Shown here in pieces: positions 11,901 through 23,717 of a DNA stretch of 64,000 bases. Origin of the DNA: Kryptolebias marmoratus (Eukaryota; Chordata; Actinopteri; Cyprinodontiformes; Rivulidae); NCBI RefSeq assembly GCF_001649575.2, contig NC_051445.1, positions 3,724,129 to 3,788,128 of the forward strand, given 5' to 3'. Position 1 is the first letter of the stretch. Each line of letters starts with the position of its first letter. Under the pieces are notes generated by a model. The model saw nothing but the letters and a program-made list of their open reading frames with translations, did no database searches and had not been told where the DNA came from. A program made the translations under genes and the position numbers.

Positions 11901-14900
11901 GACGTTTGTGGGGGCCTTGGTGCCTCCGGGTTGGCTCTCTGGACTGGAGGACAGGAGATCATCTGTGCTCGAGTTCTCCCGTTGAAACAGCGACGTTGAG
12001 GGAGAAACAGCAGAGGGAGAGGGAAGAGTGGGTGGGGCTGAGCTTCCAGGGGTGGGGGCTGGTGTGGGCCTCTGCTGGGGATTCAAACCTAAAGAAGCAG
12101 GACCAGGAGATGGGGACGGAGAGGGGGGGATAGTGTTGGTTGGTTGTACTGCTGCAGGGCCTCCAGGAGAGGGCTGAATCATGTGGGGGGCAGGGGGGGT
12201 AAGCGGGCCCACAGCACTGGGTTGTTGGGGGGTACCTGGAGGTACGTTAGACCCTAGAGCAGAAGGATACATAGTAGAAGGTTGTGAATGGGTCATAGGA
12301 AGAGAAGCTGCTGGCTGGGGGGCCAAAGGCTGTTGAGGCAGCACTGGAGCTCCACCAGGGTAACATACCCCCCCAGCAAGGTGAGACTGCTGTGGGATAT
12401 TTGGTATGGGGGGTTTGCCAGGTATGGGTTGATGCTGTGCAGGTATTGCACTCTGAGGCATTTGAGGCACAAGCCCCCTGGGCAGGTGGGCCTGAGGACC
12501 AGAAACCATGTGAGTCTGTGAGCCAGGGGGCATCTGAGGGTGCATGGGAGGACGGGTGGGCTGGCTCGGTGGAGGAATGTAGTTAAGTGACACTGGAGGC
12601 ATCGTCTGACTTGTAGGGGGCAGCTGTGCTCTGTGAGCACCTGGCATTTGCATTTGTCTGTGAGGCAGAATTTGCTGGGCACTTGGATTGATTGGGGTTT
12701 GATGCTGCTGTGGCACCATCTGTTGGTGGGGGAGTCGAGGGGGCATCTGTTGGCTGGGATAGGGCAAATATGGAGTAGAAACGGGGGGCCCTGGTTGAGA
12801 AGATGCAGGTGTTGGTGGATGTGCAGTTTGGGGTGGCCTTGGCATGGAGCCTGGCATCAAGTGAGGGGGCTGGTGAGGCACAAAGTTCTGTGGAGTCTGG
12901 TAGCCTTGTGGAATCTGAGACTGTGGGGGGAAACCATTCTGTTGATGTGGCTGAAGCTGACCGGGAAATGCTTGCTGGTACTGAGGAGGAACACCAGGCT
13001 GAGGGGGAATATATCCATGAGAGTAAACTTGTTGGGGCTGAACAGGAGGACCGGGGAGCCTTGGTCCAGGCTGGTACCCCTGAGGGAGAGGTTGGCCCAT
13101 GGGCTGGGGGTACTGCTGTGGAAGTGTCCGCTGCTGTGGTTGGGATGCAGGAGTCTGGCCTCGGCTTTGAATGGGAGCTCCTGGTTGTGGCATCATGTGA
13201 GGGTATGGTCCAATCTGTGGTACTGTGTAACCAGCTGAGGCTGCAGGTGGGGCAGGGCGGTGCGGTGAGGGGGTGTAGCTAGCAATAGGAGCCTGAATGC
13301 TGTCCACAGTTGTGGTCGAGGGGCGGACTGGGACAGGGGCAACAAGGCCTGGTTGGGGAGCTTGAGGAGGGGGTGGCCGATAACCAGAGACAACTGGCTG
13401 GGGGGGCATTTGTGGAGGCCTCTGTGGAGTCATGTGAGGGTGGGGCATGTGCGGCAGGGGTCCCTGTGTTGCTCCAGGCCCTGGAGTAGGAAACTGAGCA
13501 ATCCTTGCTAGGAGCTCTGGAGGCGGCAGGTTGGCAGGAAAGTGAGGAAGAGCAGCAGCCGGAGCCCCAGGCCAAGGCAGCGAGGAGCTGCCACCAAGTT
13601 TAGCTCCAGGAGGCATGAAGGCTTCCGGACCGGGCAGACGACCAGCAGGGAGGGAGGGAATATCAGGTGGGAGACTGCGGAGGTCTTCAGGCAGGTCACC
13701 TCCTAAGGCCAAGATGGCTGCACTAAGCTGAGCCAACTCTGGATCTTCTACGCTGGAAGAGTCGACATCAGAAACCCTCGGCTTCAGGGAGGGTTTAGCT
13801 GCTGTAGGCCGCGCCGGGGGTTTATTCTGGTTCTCTCTGCATAAAAGGCAGATTTTAAGAGTCAGCTGGATCAAATTTAAATGAACATTTAAAAAAAAAA
13901 ACAACAAAGCAAATCACATTTTAAGTATTGATGATGTCTTCAGACACGGGTTTGTTGCAAAATCCCAAAACAAAACCTCAATGTTCAAATGTATTCTTAC
14001 TTTTCCAGCATGGGCTTCCTCTCCTCCGCCCTGGTCTGGCACAGGGTCTTCGCTCTCTCCAGCAGACGTGATGCTTTGGTCTCCAGGTCGTCATAGAACT
14101 CTTTTCCTTCCTGTGATTTCTTCATCAGGTCTTCGTAGGCTTCATAAGAACCCACCAGTCCTTGTACTGTAGTGTTCCACTGCTGCTCGGTCTGGTTCAG
14201 GCCCTTCCGTACAGAAGCATACTGAACGTTCGCCTCGGTCAGGGCCTTTAAGATGTTCTCCTGTGCTGTAAGGTTCTGGTCAATATAGACCTTCACTTGC
14301 TCATATTTCTTCAGCTGCTCTTCAAATATACGCTGGAAAGACATGAGTTAAATATCTTAAATAAATATGAAGCAAATTATTTTCAAGACTGACATGTTTT
14401 TCTTAAAATCTAAAATCTGTTTAGTTCACATTTTCTTTCATTAGCGCTTAAGAAAAATGAAGTTGTACCTTCATATCTGCTCTTTCTGTGGTGACGAGAG
14501 TAGAAGTGATGTCGTCCTGCTGGATGAGATCACGGATCTGTTTTTCCAAAGAGCTTCTCTGTTCCCTCATCTCCTGAACTTTTCCCAGGATCCGCTTCAT
14601 ACGCTGCAGTCCTGCCATTTCCTCTGCGAACACACACACACACACACGTTACATTAAAATTACATTCAGAGTCTGAAGTGTTTACGTTTTATCAGAATCA
14701 CTGCAGTCCCACTGTTGGCTTCACACATCACCACAGACTGTAGCAGGAAGTGGTTGTCCCATAAAAACACATCATTTCCTGCGCTTTCATTCAGCATTAA
14801 TTCTAAATGGAAACTAAAACTATTGAGATAATCAACAATTTTAAACAAAAACAGATGCTTTAGTCTGACAATCTGACAGCACCCTTTGAGCTATGGTGAA

Positions 14901-17900
14901 ATAAACCAGAGTTTTTTTTTGACAATCATAAAGAAAAAGAAACAAACGTTTGAATTAGTAAGAATGAAAATAATAAAACTTTCTCAGCCTCTTATTAGCA
15001 GAAATTTGTTGTTTTTTTTTTAAAACTTATATCATACTTGAAAACCATCATCCCTTTCAAATTTAAAACAAATAATGCTGGTTCAGATACATTCAAACCC
15101 ACCTTCACTAAGCTGGGGCCGTGGCAGGGCCTCTCTCAGAGTTTCCAGTGGCCCCCCAAGCAGGCGCAGGTTGCTGATGTGAAGGTTCATAGCCCTGTGG
15201 AGCTCAGTGTTGGTAAAACTGGCCTTCTCGTGGACCTCGATGTACTTCTCCAGGTCCCTGCGGATCTCAGCCAGAGCCTGGCCCGGCGCTGCAGCGGGGC
15301 CACAAGCCCGCTCGGCAGCTTCGTCCGCCTCCAGGACGTCTCGGATCTCCTTCAGTGAAGACTCCACGTCAGTGAAGACTCCTGAGAGAACTGCAAGAAA
15401 CAAGAATCTGAAGTTTATACAGGAACATTACATGAGTACAGAACAAACTCTGAGACGGTCTTAGGATTACTTCTTCCACAGACTCAGTGCAGATTCTGAG
15501 AAATCCTCAAATATTAAACATGCTTTAAATTTAATGCCAGTTAAAAAAAGGATACCATTCATGAAGTAATAACGAGACATTATAGTTAGAGAAATAATTC
15601 TCAAAACTGTCAAGGAGGCATTTATATTATTGAATCTTAAATATTTATGCCATAATGCTGGTGTAGCTTCTCAGTCATCTAGGAGATGGCATTTATTTTA
15701 TGCCCAAACAAAGGCATGAGTTTACCAACACTGTTGTTGTAAATAAGAATTTAGAGTTACATTTTATTCTCCAACTTTAATTTCCACCTATAATAAAACT
15801 ACGGACCCTGCATCGACTGAATTAGGCTCTTGACGGTGTCGGGCCGGACGCTGAGCGCGGCACACTTCTCCATCAGAACCGGCGGTATGTGGTTGTACAT
15901 GTCCAGGTTGTCAACAGACTCTGGCTCCAAGCCCAAAGAGTCCATAAACTGCCTGCAGGAGGAGGTGAAACCAGTCACATGACGATCAAACACAGAACTG
16001 CCTTATATACAGTAAGCACAGACCACGATGTGTGGAGATTCTAAACACTCATGCGTGAACTCACTCCAGAGTTTCGTTCTTGCTGTCGATTTTGGCCATG
16101 ACATCTCTGAGCAGCTTGGCCTTCTCCTCACTGGAACAAACAGACGGGATTAAAGTTTCCAAATGCAGGAAAAGCTCACTGACCCTTCTGTTTCACATTA
16201 TTTTAATCCTCCACTGACGGAGCTCACCTGTACAGAGAAGAGGCTTCGTGGGCAGCCATGGGCACCAGCTTTGCAAAAAGGTCCGGTCCCGTGACGCTGG
16301 GGTCGGTGGGATTGACGGGCAGAGCTTTCACCAGCGGAGCACCTACAAAAGGCACAAAAAGGCTTTACTGACACAGAAACAACTTGACTTTGAGCTTAAA
16401 AAATAAACCAAATCAAAAACAGGAGACCTTAAAATGTAATGCATGCAAACTAAACATCTTGTATTTAATAAACTGCACACAGATTTAGTTTGACCTGAGA
16501 ATTTGGAACTAAGCAGCTCAATAATATCAGAAACAAATTTATCCAAAGTGCTAAAAGAATTACACAGAAGTGCTAGCTGACTGTAGCAATACATTTGTTT
16601 TTAAACAGTTTAAAAAAGGAAAAATTCACTGTTTCCTGCTTCTAAAAGGGTGAATTTTAGAAGATTTTTTTTTCCTGTTTTCTGCTGGATTATACTGAAT
16701 ATGTTTGAAATGAGGACTGTTACATAAATATATCAATTTAGGCTATAAGTAGCTGCTGAGGACAGATATATAATTTTATAAAAACTCATTCAGAACTTGC
16801 TAAACCTTTTAACTCTACAGCCAAAGATAGACGTGAAGCAGATCACTGCCGGATCAAGAAAGAAACCATCTGTATCAGTAAAAGAATATAAATGTGCAGG
16901 ATTTTAATGTTAGTTGAGTCACACACACACACACACAACACAAAGCCTTCTATTCATCCCACAAGGCATGCGGATATTCAAAATACATTTAAAAGAAATG
17001 CAAAACTCTGAACTCTTCTGTTACCTTTGACTGAGGCGAGAGTCTCCAGAGTGGGAACCGTCTCGTGATAAATGAAGTCGTTGTCCTTTTTGGCAGAATT
17101 AAACCTTAAGGTTGAAAGAAATTTAAAATATAATCTCACATATATCTATAGTTTTATCAAAAAAAATAAAAATAAAAACTCCAGAGAAACAACATGCATA
17201 TGCTCTCTTACTTTCCACCGATAACATCCATGGTGAATCTCAAGGCCTCCTGCACGCTGTCAGGTTGACCCTGGTTGGACCAGGACAAAACAAAGTTCAG
17301 TTTGGGAAACGGAGAAAACAAAAACTTGCAGACGAGCTGCGGTGAGCCACCAGAATGGGTGAGAAGTGTTTTACCTTAGCTAGCTTGATAGCTTCACCGA
17401 GTTTGTCCAAAGAGCTCTGCAGATAGGCCAACTGTGGGAGACAGAATATTTCTGTCATTTAAATGATCCGTCCATCCATTTACCGTTATAAAAATGGTGT
17501 TTAAAATTAAAGAAAAAGACATTTAGCAATTTCACAAGGCTTCTGATCTATATTACAAATAATAATGGATGAACATTTATCCCTTTTGGTAATTATTCAT
17601 TATCTGAAAACTAAAGTGAGTGTTGATAATTCCTGAAAATAAAATGACTCTAAAATCTGCTTTTACCCGTTCTCCATACTTCTGCTGCTCCTCTGCCTGT
17701 TTTCCCATGTGAAGCTGTTAAGGGAAAACAAATAGGTCTGAAACATTTTGCTCAGCTAACATTTGAAATACAAGTACACAAACGTACAGAGTTACACATG
17801 CAAAGAAAACTCGCTCCTAATACTCACATGTGCGATAGCAGCAAAGTAGTAGATCTTCATCTGAACCAGTTTCTTCCAGTCTTTTTGGATCTTTCCCAGC

Positions 17901-20900
17901 ATTGAGGCCGTCTCAGAGTTCTCCAGAGCCCTGCAGGCCTCTTTATAATAATCCACCACCTGCAGCACCACAGCCACACTCATCAGCCTCATTAACGATC
18001 ACTGCCGTACAGTTAAATGTATATTTATTAATAAAATATAAACCTGAGCACTGATGCGGGCAACCAGAAAACTCTTCCGGTTATCCAGCATGGACTTCTC
18101 CAGCAGGCACTCCTGAGCCTGGCCCTGGGAGACAAACACAGGTTAATAAGACTTTTCGGTGTATTTAGCTGGATGTGTTATGTTACACCTACCAGCATAA
18201 GGTTGATGTTGAGATTAAGAATCTGGTGGCTCATGTCCACGCTGAAGTTGTGGCTGAAGTGGTCTCTCAGGTAGGAGAACGCCCCAGCTGAGCACTGGAA
18301 GTGAGTGCACGACACCTTCATTCCCTGGAAGCAGAGCAGAGTCTGTCAGACTGTGTGTGTGTGTGTAAATGCAAACACAATTATTGTTGTGTGACTGCAT
18401 GTGTGCCGTACCTCCTCAGACACCCTGTTGTCCATGGCTCCCAACATGGAGTGCAGGGCTCCTACAGAGATTTCACAAACAGGTTTGAGAAATTATTAAA
18501 GCTCCTGCTGGGCGCGCTCAGTAAGTTGCTCTGTAGTTGTTACTACAAGAAGGATCGGTTCTGTCTGCTTTTTGAGCCATCAAGATGCCCTTTTTTATTA
18601 TAATAAGCACAAAAAAATCAATACTAAATGACAGATTTAATTTTTGAGATAAATATGTTCAAACTTCACACGACTGTATTTGTTAAAGGTTGTTAAAAAA
18701 GATTACTCAGAGCTTTAAATTAAATGTTTTCATTTTTCCTTAAGGCTATAATCAGGTCTGTAATAAATCAACGGGCCTGAATGAATCCCTGATTAATGTG
18801 ACTTGCATGGTTTATTACATTAAAACTGGCATTAAATACTGGAAATATTTTAAAAATTCAAGATGTCTTTTTTTCTATAATAACAAAGAAACTCCATCTT
18901 GTTTACAAAGTAATGCATTATGGGTAGGACAGACAGAAAACAGAGCTAAACAGCACCAGTAGTCTTAATTTAGATCAAAATATATCATAACTGAAACAAA
19001 TGAATGAAAACGTACATTAGGAGTATAAATGTTACAGCAAAGTCTCTACAGTTTGTGCAATAATAATAATAAATATATACATTTAAACATTAATTTAATA
19101 GGAGACTGCTCATTACACCTACAGACTTTTTAAAATATGAAGAGCCTAAAGAAAACAATTTTATTAAAAAGAAAAATGAGGTTCATAAGAACTTTTATAA
19201 TTGTACGTCTGGAAATCTGAAATGATGAAAAAAAAATGTAAAAACATAACTTTTACATTTATCGCTTTTAAATGTACATGTCAGCAGATTCAAAACGCTC
19301 CTGATATTTGTTCACATTAATAACTTTAACTTTTTATAAAGTCTTCTGGGCTTTAAAGCTATAAATTCCTGTTTGGGATCTCACTCACCGAGGTTGTAGA
19401 GGGTGCATGCTTGCTCATAACTGATGTCATCGTGGGTGACCGTTTTTCCAGAGAAAATTTCAGTCCTGGAGGAAATTTAAAGGCAACTTAGTAAGAATAA
19501 AAAGGTCAAATGTGAACAGTATCACTCATTATAAATTACTCAGCTTCAAAATATGGTTTAAATCATAAAACATCTCTGTTGTCTTGTCTGACCAGATATT
19601 TAGAAGTGCAACAAGTCGCTGCAAAAAGCTCCAGACTGCTTTAATTCTGCAGAGTGATGAGGCTGTGTGAATGGGTTTTTTTGCATGCTGCTCCTACCAT
19701 GAGATGGGAACGGCAGCCTCCTGGCCTGGTCCCATGGGCACTCGGCTCTGGAGATAATGCAGCTGGCCAAAGTATTTCCTTAGGGTGCTGCATCCCTCAA
19801 AATCCCTCGTCACGTTCACAGCGCTCTGCAAAACAGACACAATCGACCCGTTTCTGCTGGGTTACATCAGATGTTCTTAACCTTTACGGCTACAAAATCA
19901 CGACATCGGGGAAGACGCTGATGTAATTCAGCATTGCATCATATATCTCCCGGCCTTAATGATGACGATCTGTAATTGATCGTTTTCTTGATGATTTTTT
20001 TCTAACAAAGCCCATTTTTAGGCGTGTCAGTTCTGACTTGATTTATAACTTAGACCAGAAGAGGGATGGATGAGATGTCCAACAAACAAAGGACATATTC
20101 ATCTGTTACACTGTGGAAATATGCAATCTGTAAATAAAAAAACACTGCAGAAACTTTTTAAATGCCTGTTTTCAGGTCAAACCAACTTGTCATGATGGGC
20201 AACTGTTTGTCCACATTTTCTTCATAAATTAATAACTGCTTGATTTATGAAAAATAAAAACACAGATGGCCTACAACATTTATACACTCCATATATCAAT
20301 GTATTGTTTATTATGCACTGTCATCAAACAGAGCAAATAAAACAGACAAGAAGGTGCTAAATGCATGAAAACCAGACAGGAAGCATTTCCACATCATTCA
20401 GAAGAATGCAAGAAATCTAAAAAACTGGATGATGAGAATGTTCTGAGCACACACACACCTACACACACACACACACACTTCAGCTCAATGTGCACAAGGT
20501 TTCCTCTCCGAGTGCAGCGTCAAAGACTAATAAAGGTGTAGATTTGAATAAACTGACATTTGTAGCTTTAAAACAGCAAAACAAACCTACAAAATAAAGC
20601 CTCAACTCTGGCAGACTGTCAAACTTAAATAACTGGAACTAGAGACAGAAAACTGACACATTGCAGGCATCAGCATGAGTGGCGTCTGGGTCAAACTACC
20701 ACTTTGTTTAAAGCAGATTTTGTGCTAATGGCAGCCGTATTTGTTTGTTAGCTAACCCGTGCCACAGTTGTACACCTAATCAAACAAGCTCAAGGTCGAC
20801 GAGGAGTTTTGAAACACTCCTGAGCAACTATAAAATGTCCCTCCAGTCAGATTTCTGCTCTGCAGAAGCTGTAAGTCCTACCCACCTGCCGCAGAGTCTC

Positions 20901-23285
20901 CAGCTTCTTCAGCTGTTCGTTGTAGGCGTCCGGGTTCTCTCCGTAGTTCTTCAAGATGAACTAGAGTCAAAGAAATGAAGGCGTATAAATGTGCTGACTT
21001 TATTTTAGGTCTTCAGTTTTTAACATTACAGAATATTCAGAAAAATTGATGAGTTTTTTAAAAGAATTACCTCAAGTATGTTAGCCAATTAGCTGTAATG
21101 CTAATCATTTGTTTTCATAAAAAGCCTGTTCTCAAAGCTCTCTCCCATGATGCTTTGCCAGGACATTCACCGTCCCAACAAGATGTATTAGGCAGTAAGC
21201 TACTTAATGGCAGGTCGGGAGGTAAACAGCCCAGCAGATTTACTTGTTTTTGTTTTGTTATTTTTTACTGCACCGTTTCACTCAGGTCCTAATGAAATTG
21301 TGGAAGCAGAAAGGTCACAGGGCCAGAGGGAAGACGTGCGATGACACAGCAACAAAACAGACGCGTTCTCACATAAAAACAAAGTGTCCTTTGTTCTGCA
21401 TACAGAAAAGGTATTTTGACATTTTAAACAATTGATGTTTGACTCGTTCCAGCGTGAAATGCAGCATTTGGAGCTGGACGGTCAAGGGCATTTTAATAAA
21501 AGCAAAACATTACAGCACAAGATAATAAAAAGGTTTTATTTCCATCATTATTCCCGACTCACTCCGTGCTCCTATTTGCTGCTGAGATTTATTGACATTA
21601 ACAGTTTAACTCAAGGTGCAAGCAGGAAATCTTTCCTCCCGCGGGTCACTACACCGTACAGCACATCCGTCGCCTCTGATTGGAATAAATGCTGCATATG
21701 TTGTTGCATTTTGCACATTTAAATTCATATTTGTAAACTTTAAGTCTTCTGTGCACAGTTTGAAGCTATTGTTTGCATTGTTTGATTCAGCTTTTGCACA
21801 ATTTGTATTTCTCTATAGTTATCAATCTGACCTGCTGTTTTTAAAGACGCCAACAACTCCAACAACAAGTTATTTGTAAAAAAAAATAACCAACTTTAGA
21901 AACAAAGAGCATAGTTCTCTGTTTTTAAGGTGTTAGTCTGATCTTCCTACCTGGCCCATCTCCTAAAACAACTGGTTATCTTAGTTAGCAGGTTGAAATA
22001 ATAGGAGCCTCTAATGATCCCATGTAGGAAAAAATACACAGAATTTATTTGTCATCTAGTTGTTTACTTCCTGTTTGAGAGAGAGAATAATTTTAAACTA
22101 TTTCTCCAACAAAAAACTGCTTGATTTCCTTGAAGATGTGAAGGGATGTTTTCGACAACCTAATAAACTGTTAGCTCAGGTTTTCAACTACTTAAATACT
22201 AAAAAAATCAACAGATTAGATTTGTCACCAAGTGCCTTTTTTCCCCTCAACAGTAAAAATGTCAAAAAGGTCATGCAGATATATATATTTTCTTGCAGTA
22301 ACAAACTCAGTCTTTGGGGCGAACAAAGGTTTATTAACAGTTGTTATTAATCTAACCACTAGGAAAGCCGTAAAAACATTTACTTTCACAGCAACATCTA
22401 CAAACATCGTAGAAATTTGACCATGTTTGTGACAACTTTTCACATAATTTAATGGGAATTCAGAACTTTATTTATCCCAAATATTTTACTTTTAAAACTA
22501 ATTATTAACCTAGACACATGATGTTGATATCTTTTGAAAATGCACCTTAGGCTCTTTTAACTAAAACGTGTTTTAACTAAAACCTCTTCCGACAATTTAG
22601 TTTTATGCTAGTTTATTTTATTAACTTGATTTGCATTTATGATTATTTCTGTTGTTTCTAAGTAGGATATCTTTAAAACACACCGTTTAACAGTTAATAA
22701 CTGAGCACCAGCTTTAATGTCAGCTGTTAAACTACATGATTAAAGACTAAAGAAGTCGGTTTTTCAGCCTGCTGGTTTGAGAACTCCTCTTATCTTGTAA
22801 CTCCTCCAGGTTCATGTGACGATGAGATCACCGTTTTCTCTTTTTTTTCCTGTTGGCAGGGAGTCTGGGCCAACAGGAACACAAGTCGTTTTGTCACCTG
22901 TGTCTATTTTTGTCTTTAACGCTGAGAGCACAGTTGTTAACTCCCGGCGGAGTTATTTCTCCTGTTAGCCTCTGATAGTTTGTTGTGAGCGAGCAGCAGG
23001 CTAACGTTAGCAAACAAAAGGCGGAGCTGGGGGCACCACAGCTAGCTCGGCCAAAACACACCTTCTGGAAAATTCTCATCTCGACACGGAGGGACAGACG
23101 TTTCCTGGCCCGATCTGCGCCTCTCCTCGGTTACAGCGCTCAGTCTTATATTGACTTTGGACCTCCTCAGCCCTGTTGCTCCGTTTCCCCACCCAGCTCA
23201 CCTGCCTGACGGACGGGCTGAACTGGAACTCCCCAGCCTCTTTCAGATCCAGCCAGATCATCGGCATCCGGGGGACCGCCTCCAT
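8939..23285 (-). CDS. ptpn23: PTPN23 / HD-PTP, complete gene (24 coding exons, 1891 aa)
   Basis: HD-PTP is a Bro1-family ESCRT adaptor for sorting ubiquitinated receptors into multivesicular endosomes. Exons, 5' to 3': 23285-23202, 20960-20886, 19825-19698, 19465-19389, 18461-18412, 18324-18193, 18124-18044, 17959-17828, 17714-17667, 17431-17375, 17270-17212, 17104-17025, 16342-16228, 16130-16065, 15952-15807, 15390-15103, 14623-14469, 14332-14001, 13836-11391, 11300-11116, 11034-10930, 10723-10585, 10269-10156, 9520-8939. All phases agree; the sum is 5676 bases. Domains: Bro1 about 8-385 (starts MEAVPRMPMIWLDLKEAG), V-domain coiled coil 385-700, Pro/Gln-rich 715-1340, PTP-like about 1400-1690, tail to 1891 with a conserved ASLTPEAFSL motif. 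Human PTPN23 is 1636 residues; the excess is mostly in the proline-rich region. The human genes PTPN23 and SCAP are also adjacent and tail to tail. Confidence 0.97.
9521..10155 (-). other. ptpn23 last intron
   Basis: A 635-base AT-rich intron between exons 23 and 24, flanked by GT and a CTGCAG acceptor on the - strand. No other feature seen. Confidence 0.7.
10930..11034 (-). CDS. ptpn23: ptpn23 exon 21 with phosphatase active-site cysteine
   Basis: This 105-base exon carries LLRFIQEVHGHYLHQRPLHTP and ends on the TGC codon of the active-site cysteine (residue 1613 in my model) plus two bases of the next codon. Joined to exon 22 (10723-10585) the loop reads VHCSSGVGRTG. Active classical PTPs usually have HCSAG, so the third position is Ser, as in human HD-PTP. 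The previous exon (11300-11116) supplies the general-acid loop as WPE rather than WPD. Confidence 0.93.
11391..13836 (-). CDS. ptpn23: ptpn23 giant exon 19: proline-rich region and start of PTP domain
   Basis: A single 2446-base exon encodes residues 702-1517. It begins with the KPPARPTAAKP stretch after the coiled coil, runs through about 600 residues rich in Pro, Gln, His, Gly and Met, and ends in the N-terminal part of the phosphatase fold (KNRHQDVMPYD, SGKDDYINAS, TQAPLTGTAADFW). Short stretches conserved with the human protein are visible, including TTTVDSIQAPI and DLLSSSPESQ. I see no P-(S/T)-A-P motif, the class used to bind TSG101 and present in the human proline-rich region. The acceptor leaves phase 2 and the donor is phase 0. 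Confidence 0.95.
14624..15102 (-). other. ptpn23 intron with short CA repeat
   Basis: A 479-base intron between exons 16 and 17. A CA run at about 14631-14646 lies just upstream of the exon 17 acceptor on the - strand. Nothing else seen. Confidence 0.7.
16343..17024 (-). other. ptpn23 intron 12
   Basis: A 682-base AT-rich intron with a CA run at about 16920-16937. No exon-like or RNA-gene signal seen. Confidence 0.7.
18462..19388 (-). other. ptpn23 intron 4
   Basis: A 927-base very AT-rich intron between exons 4 and 5. No repeat or gene recognised. Confidence 0.7.
19826..20885 (-). other. ptpn23 intron 2
   Basis: A 1060-base intron. It includes a CA-type microsatellite at about 20450-20479 and otherwise low-complexity AT-rich DNA. 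Confidence 0.7.
20961..23201 (-). other. ptpn23 intron 1
   Basis: A 2241-base first intron, AT-rich, with a more GC-balanced end near exon 1 (22840-23200). Short open frames are present but none has recognisable content. Confidence 0.7.
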
Positions 23286-23421
23286 CGCGGCCGACTCTGA
23301 ACGACACAGTCAGCCGGTTCGATGTCAGAATCCCAGCAGAGATTATTTGGACCTTATCGGGTTTAGCTGAAGCTCGCTTTCCACCCCCAAACAACTGTGT
23401 CATGTATCCATTTACACTTCA

Positions 23422-23490
23422 ACCGGAAACTGGGAACGTACGTGACGTAGGCCTCAAATACGCGTCGCGAGGGCTTCTGGGAAATGTAGG
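23422..23490 (-). promoter_or_regulatory. ptpn23 promoter motifs (ETS, CRE, ZNF143-like)
   Basis: About 140-205 bases upstream of the ptpn23 start codon there are three housekeeping-promoter motifs close together: ACCGGAAA (ETS type, 23422-23429), TGACGT (CRE type, 23443-23448) and, on the - strand, CCTACATTTCCCAGAAGCCC (23490-23471), which closely resembles the ZNF143/THAP11 site. CpGs are locally frequent (TACGCGTCGCGA just before the last motif). The transcription start itself cannot be placed from sequence. Confidence 0.5.
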
Positions 23491-23683
23491 CTAGTTAAAC
23501 CCACAATAAAACCAGAGAAAGATCTAGTTTTTATGATTTATTTATTTTTTACGTGTCACTGCAAGAAAATTAACCATTTAATATTCATTTTGTTGATTGT
23601 TTTTCTCCCTTTTAAACAGTCAGCCTTTTACTCTTTCAATAAGAAAAAATCCTGTCGTAAAATTGATTGAAGTGAGTAAAGAA

Positions 23684-23717
23684 GATGGATGGATGGATGG
23701 ATGGATGGATGGATGGA
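23684..23717 (+). repeat. (GATG)n microsatellite
   Basis: About eight GATG/GGAT units. Such arrays commonly form the 3' tail of fish LINE/SINE copies; the preceding AT-rich sequence is too degenerate to prove that here. Confidence 0.85.

Noticed and set aside
12633..13282. Long + strand open frames (up to 201 codons) at 12633-13282
   Set aside because: They are antisense shadows of the proline-rich ptpn23 exon; Trp/Leu/Gly-rich content is the reverse reading of CCN and CAN codons.
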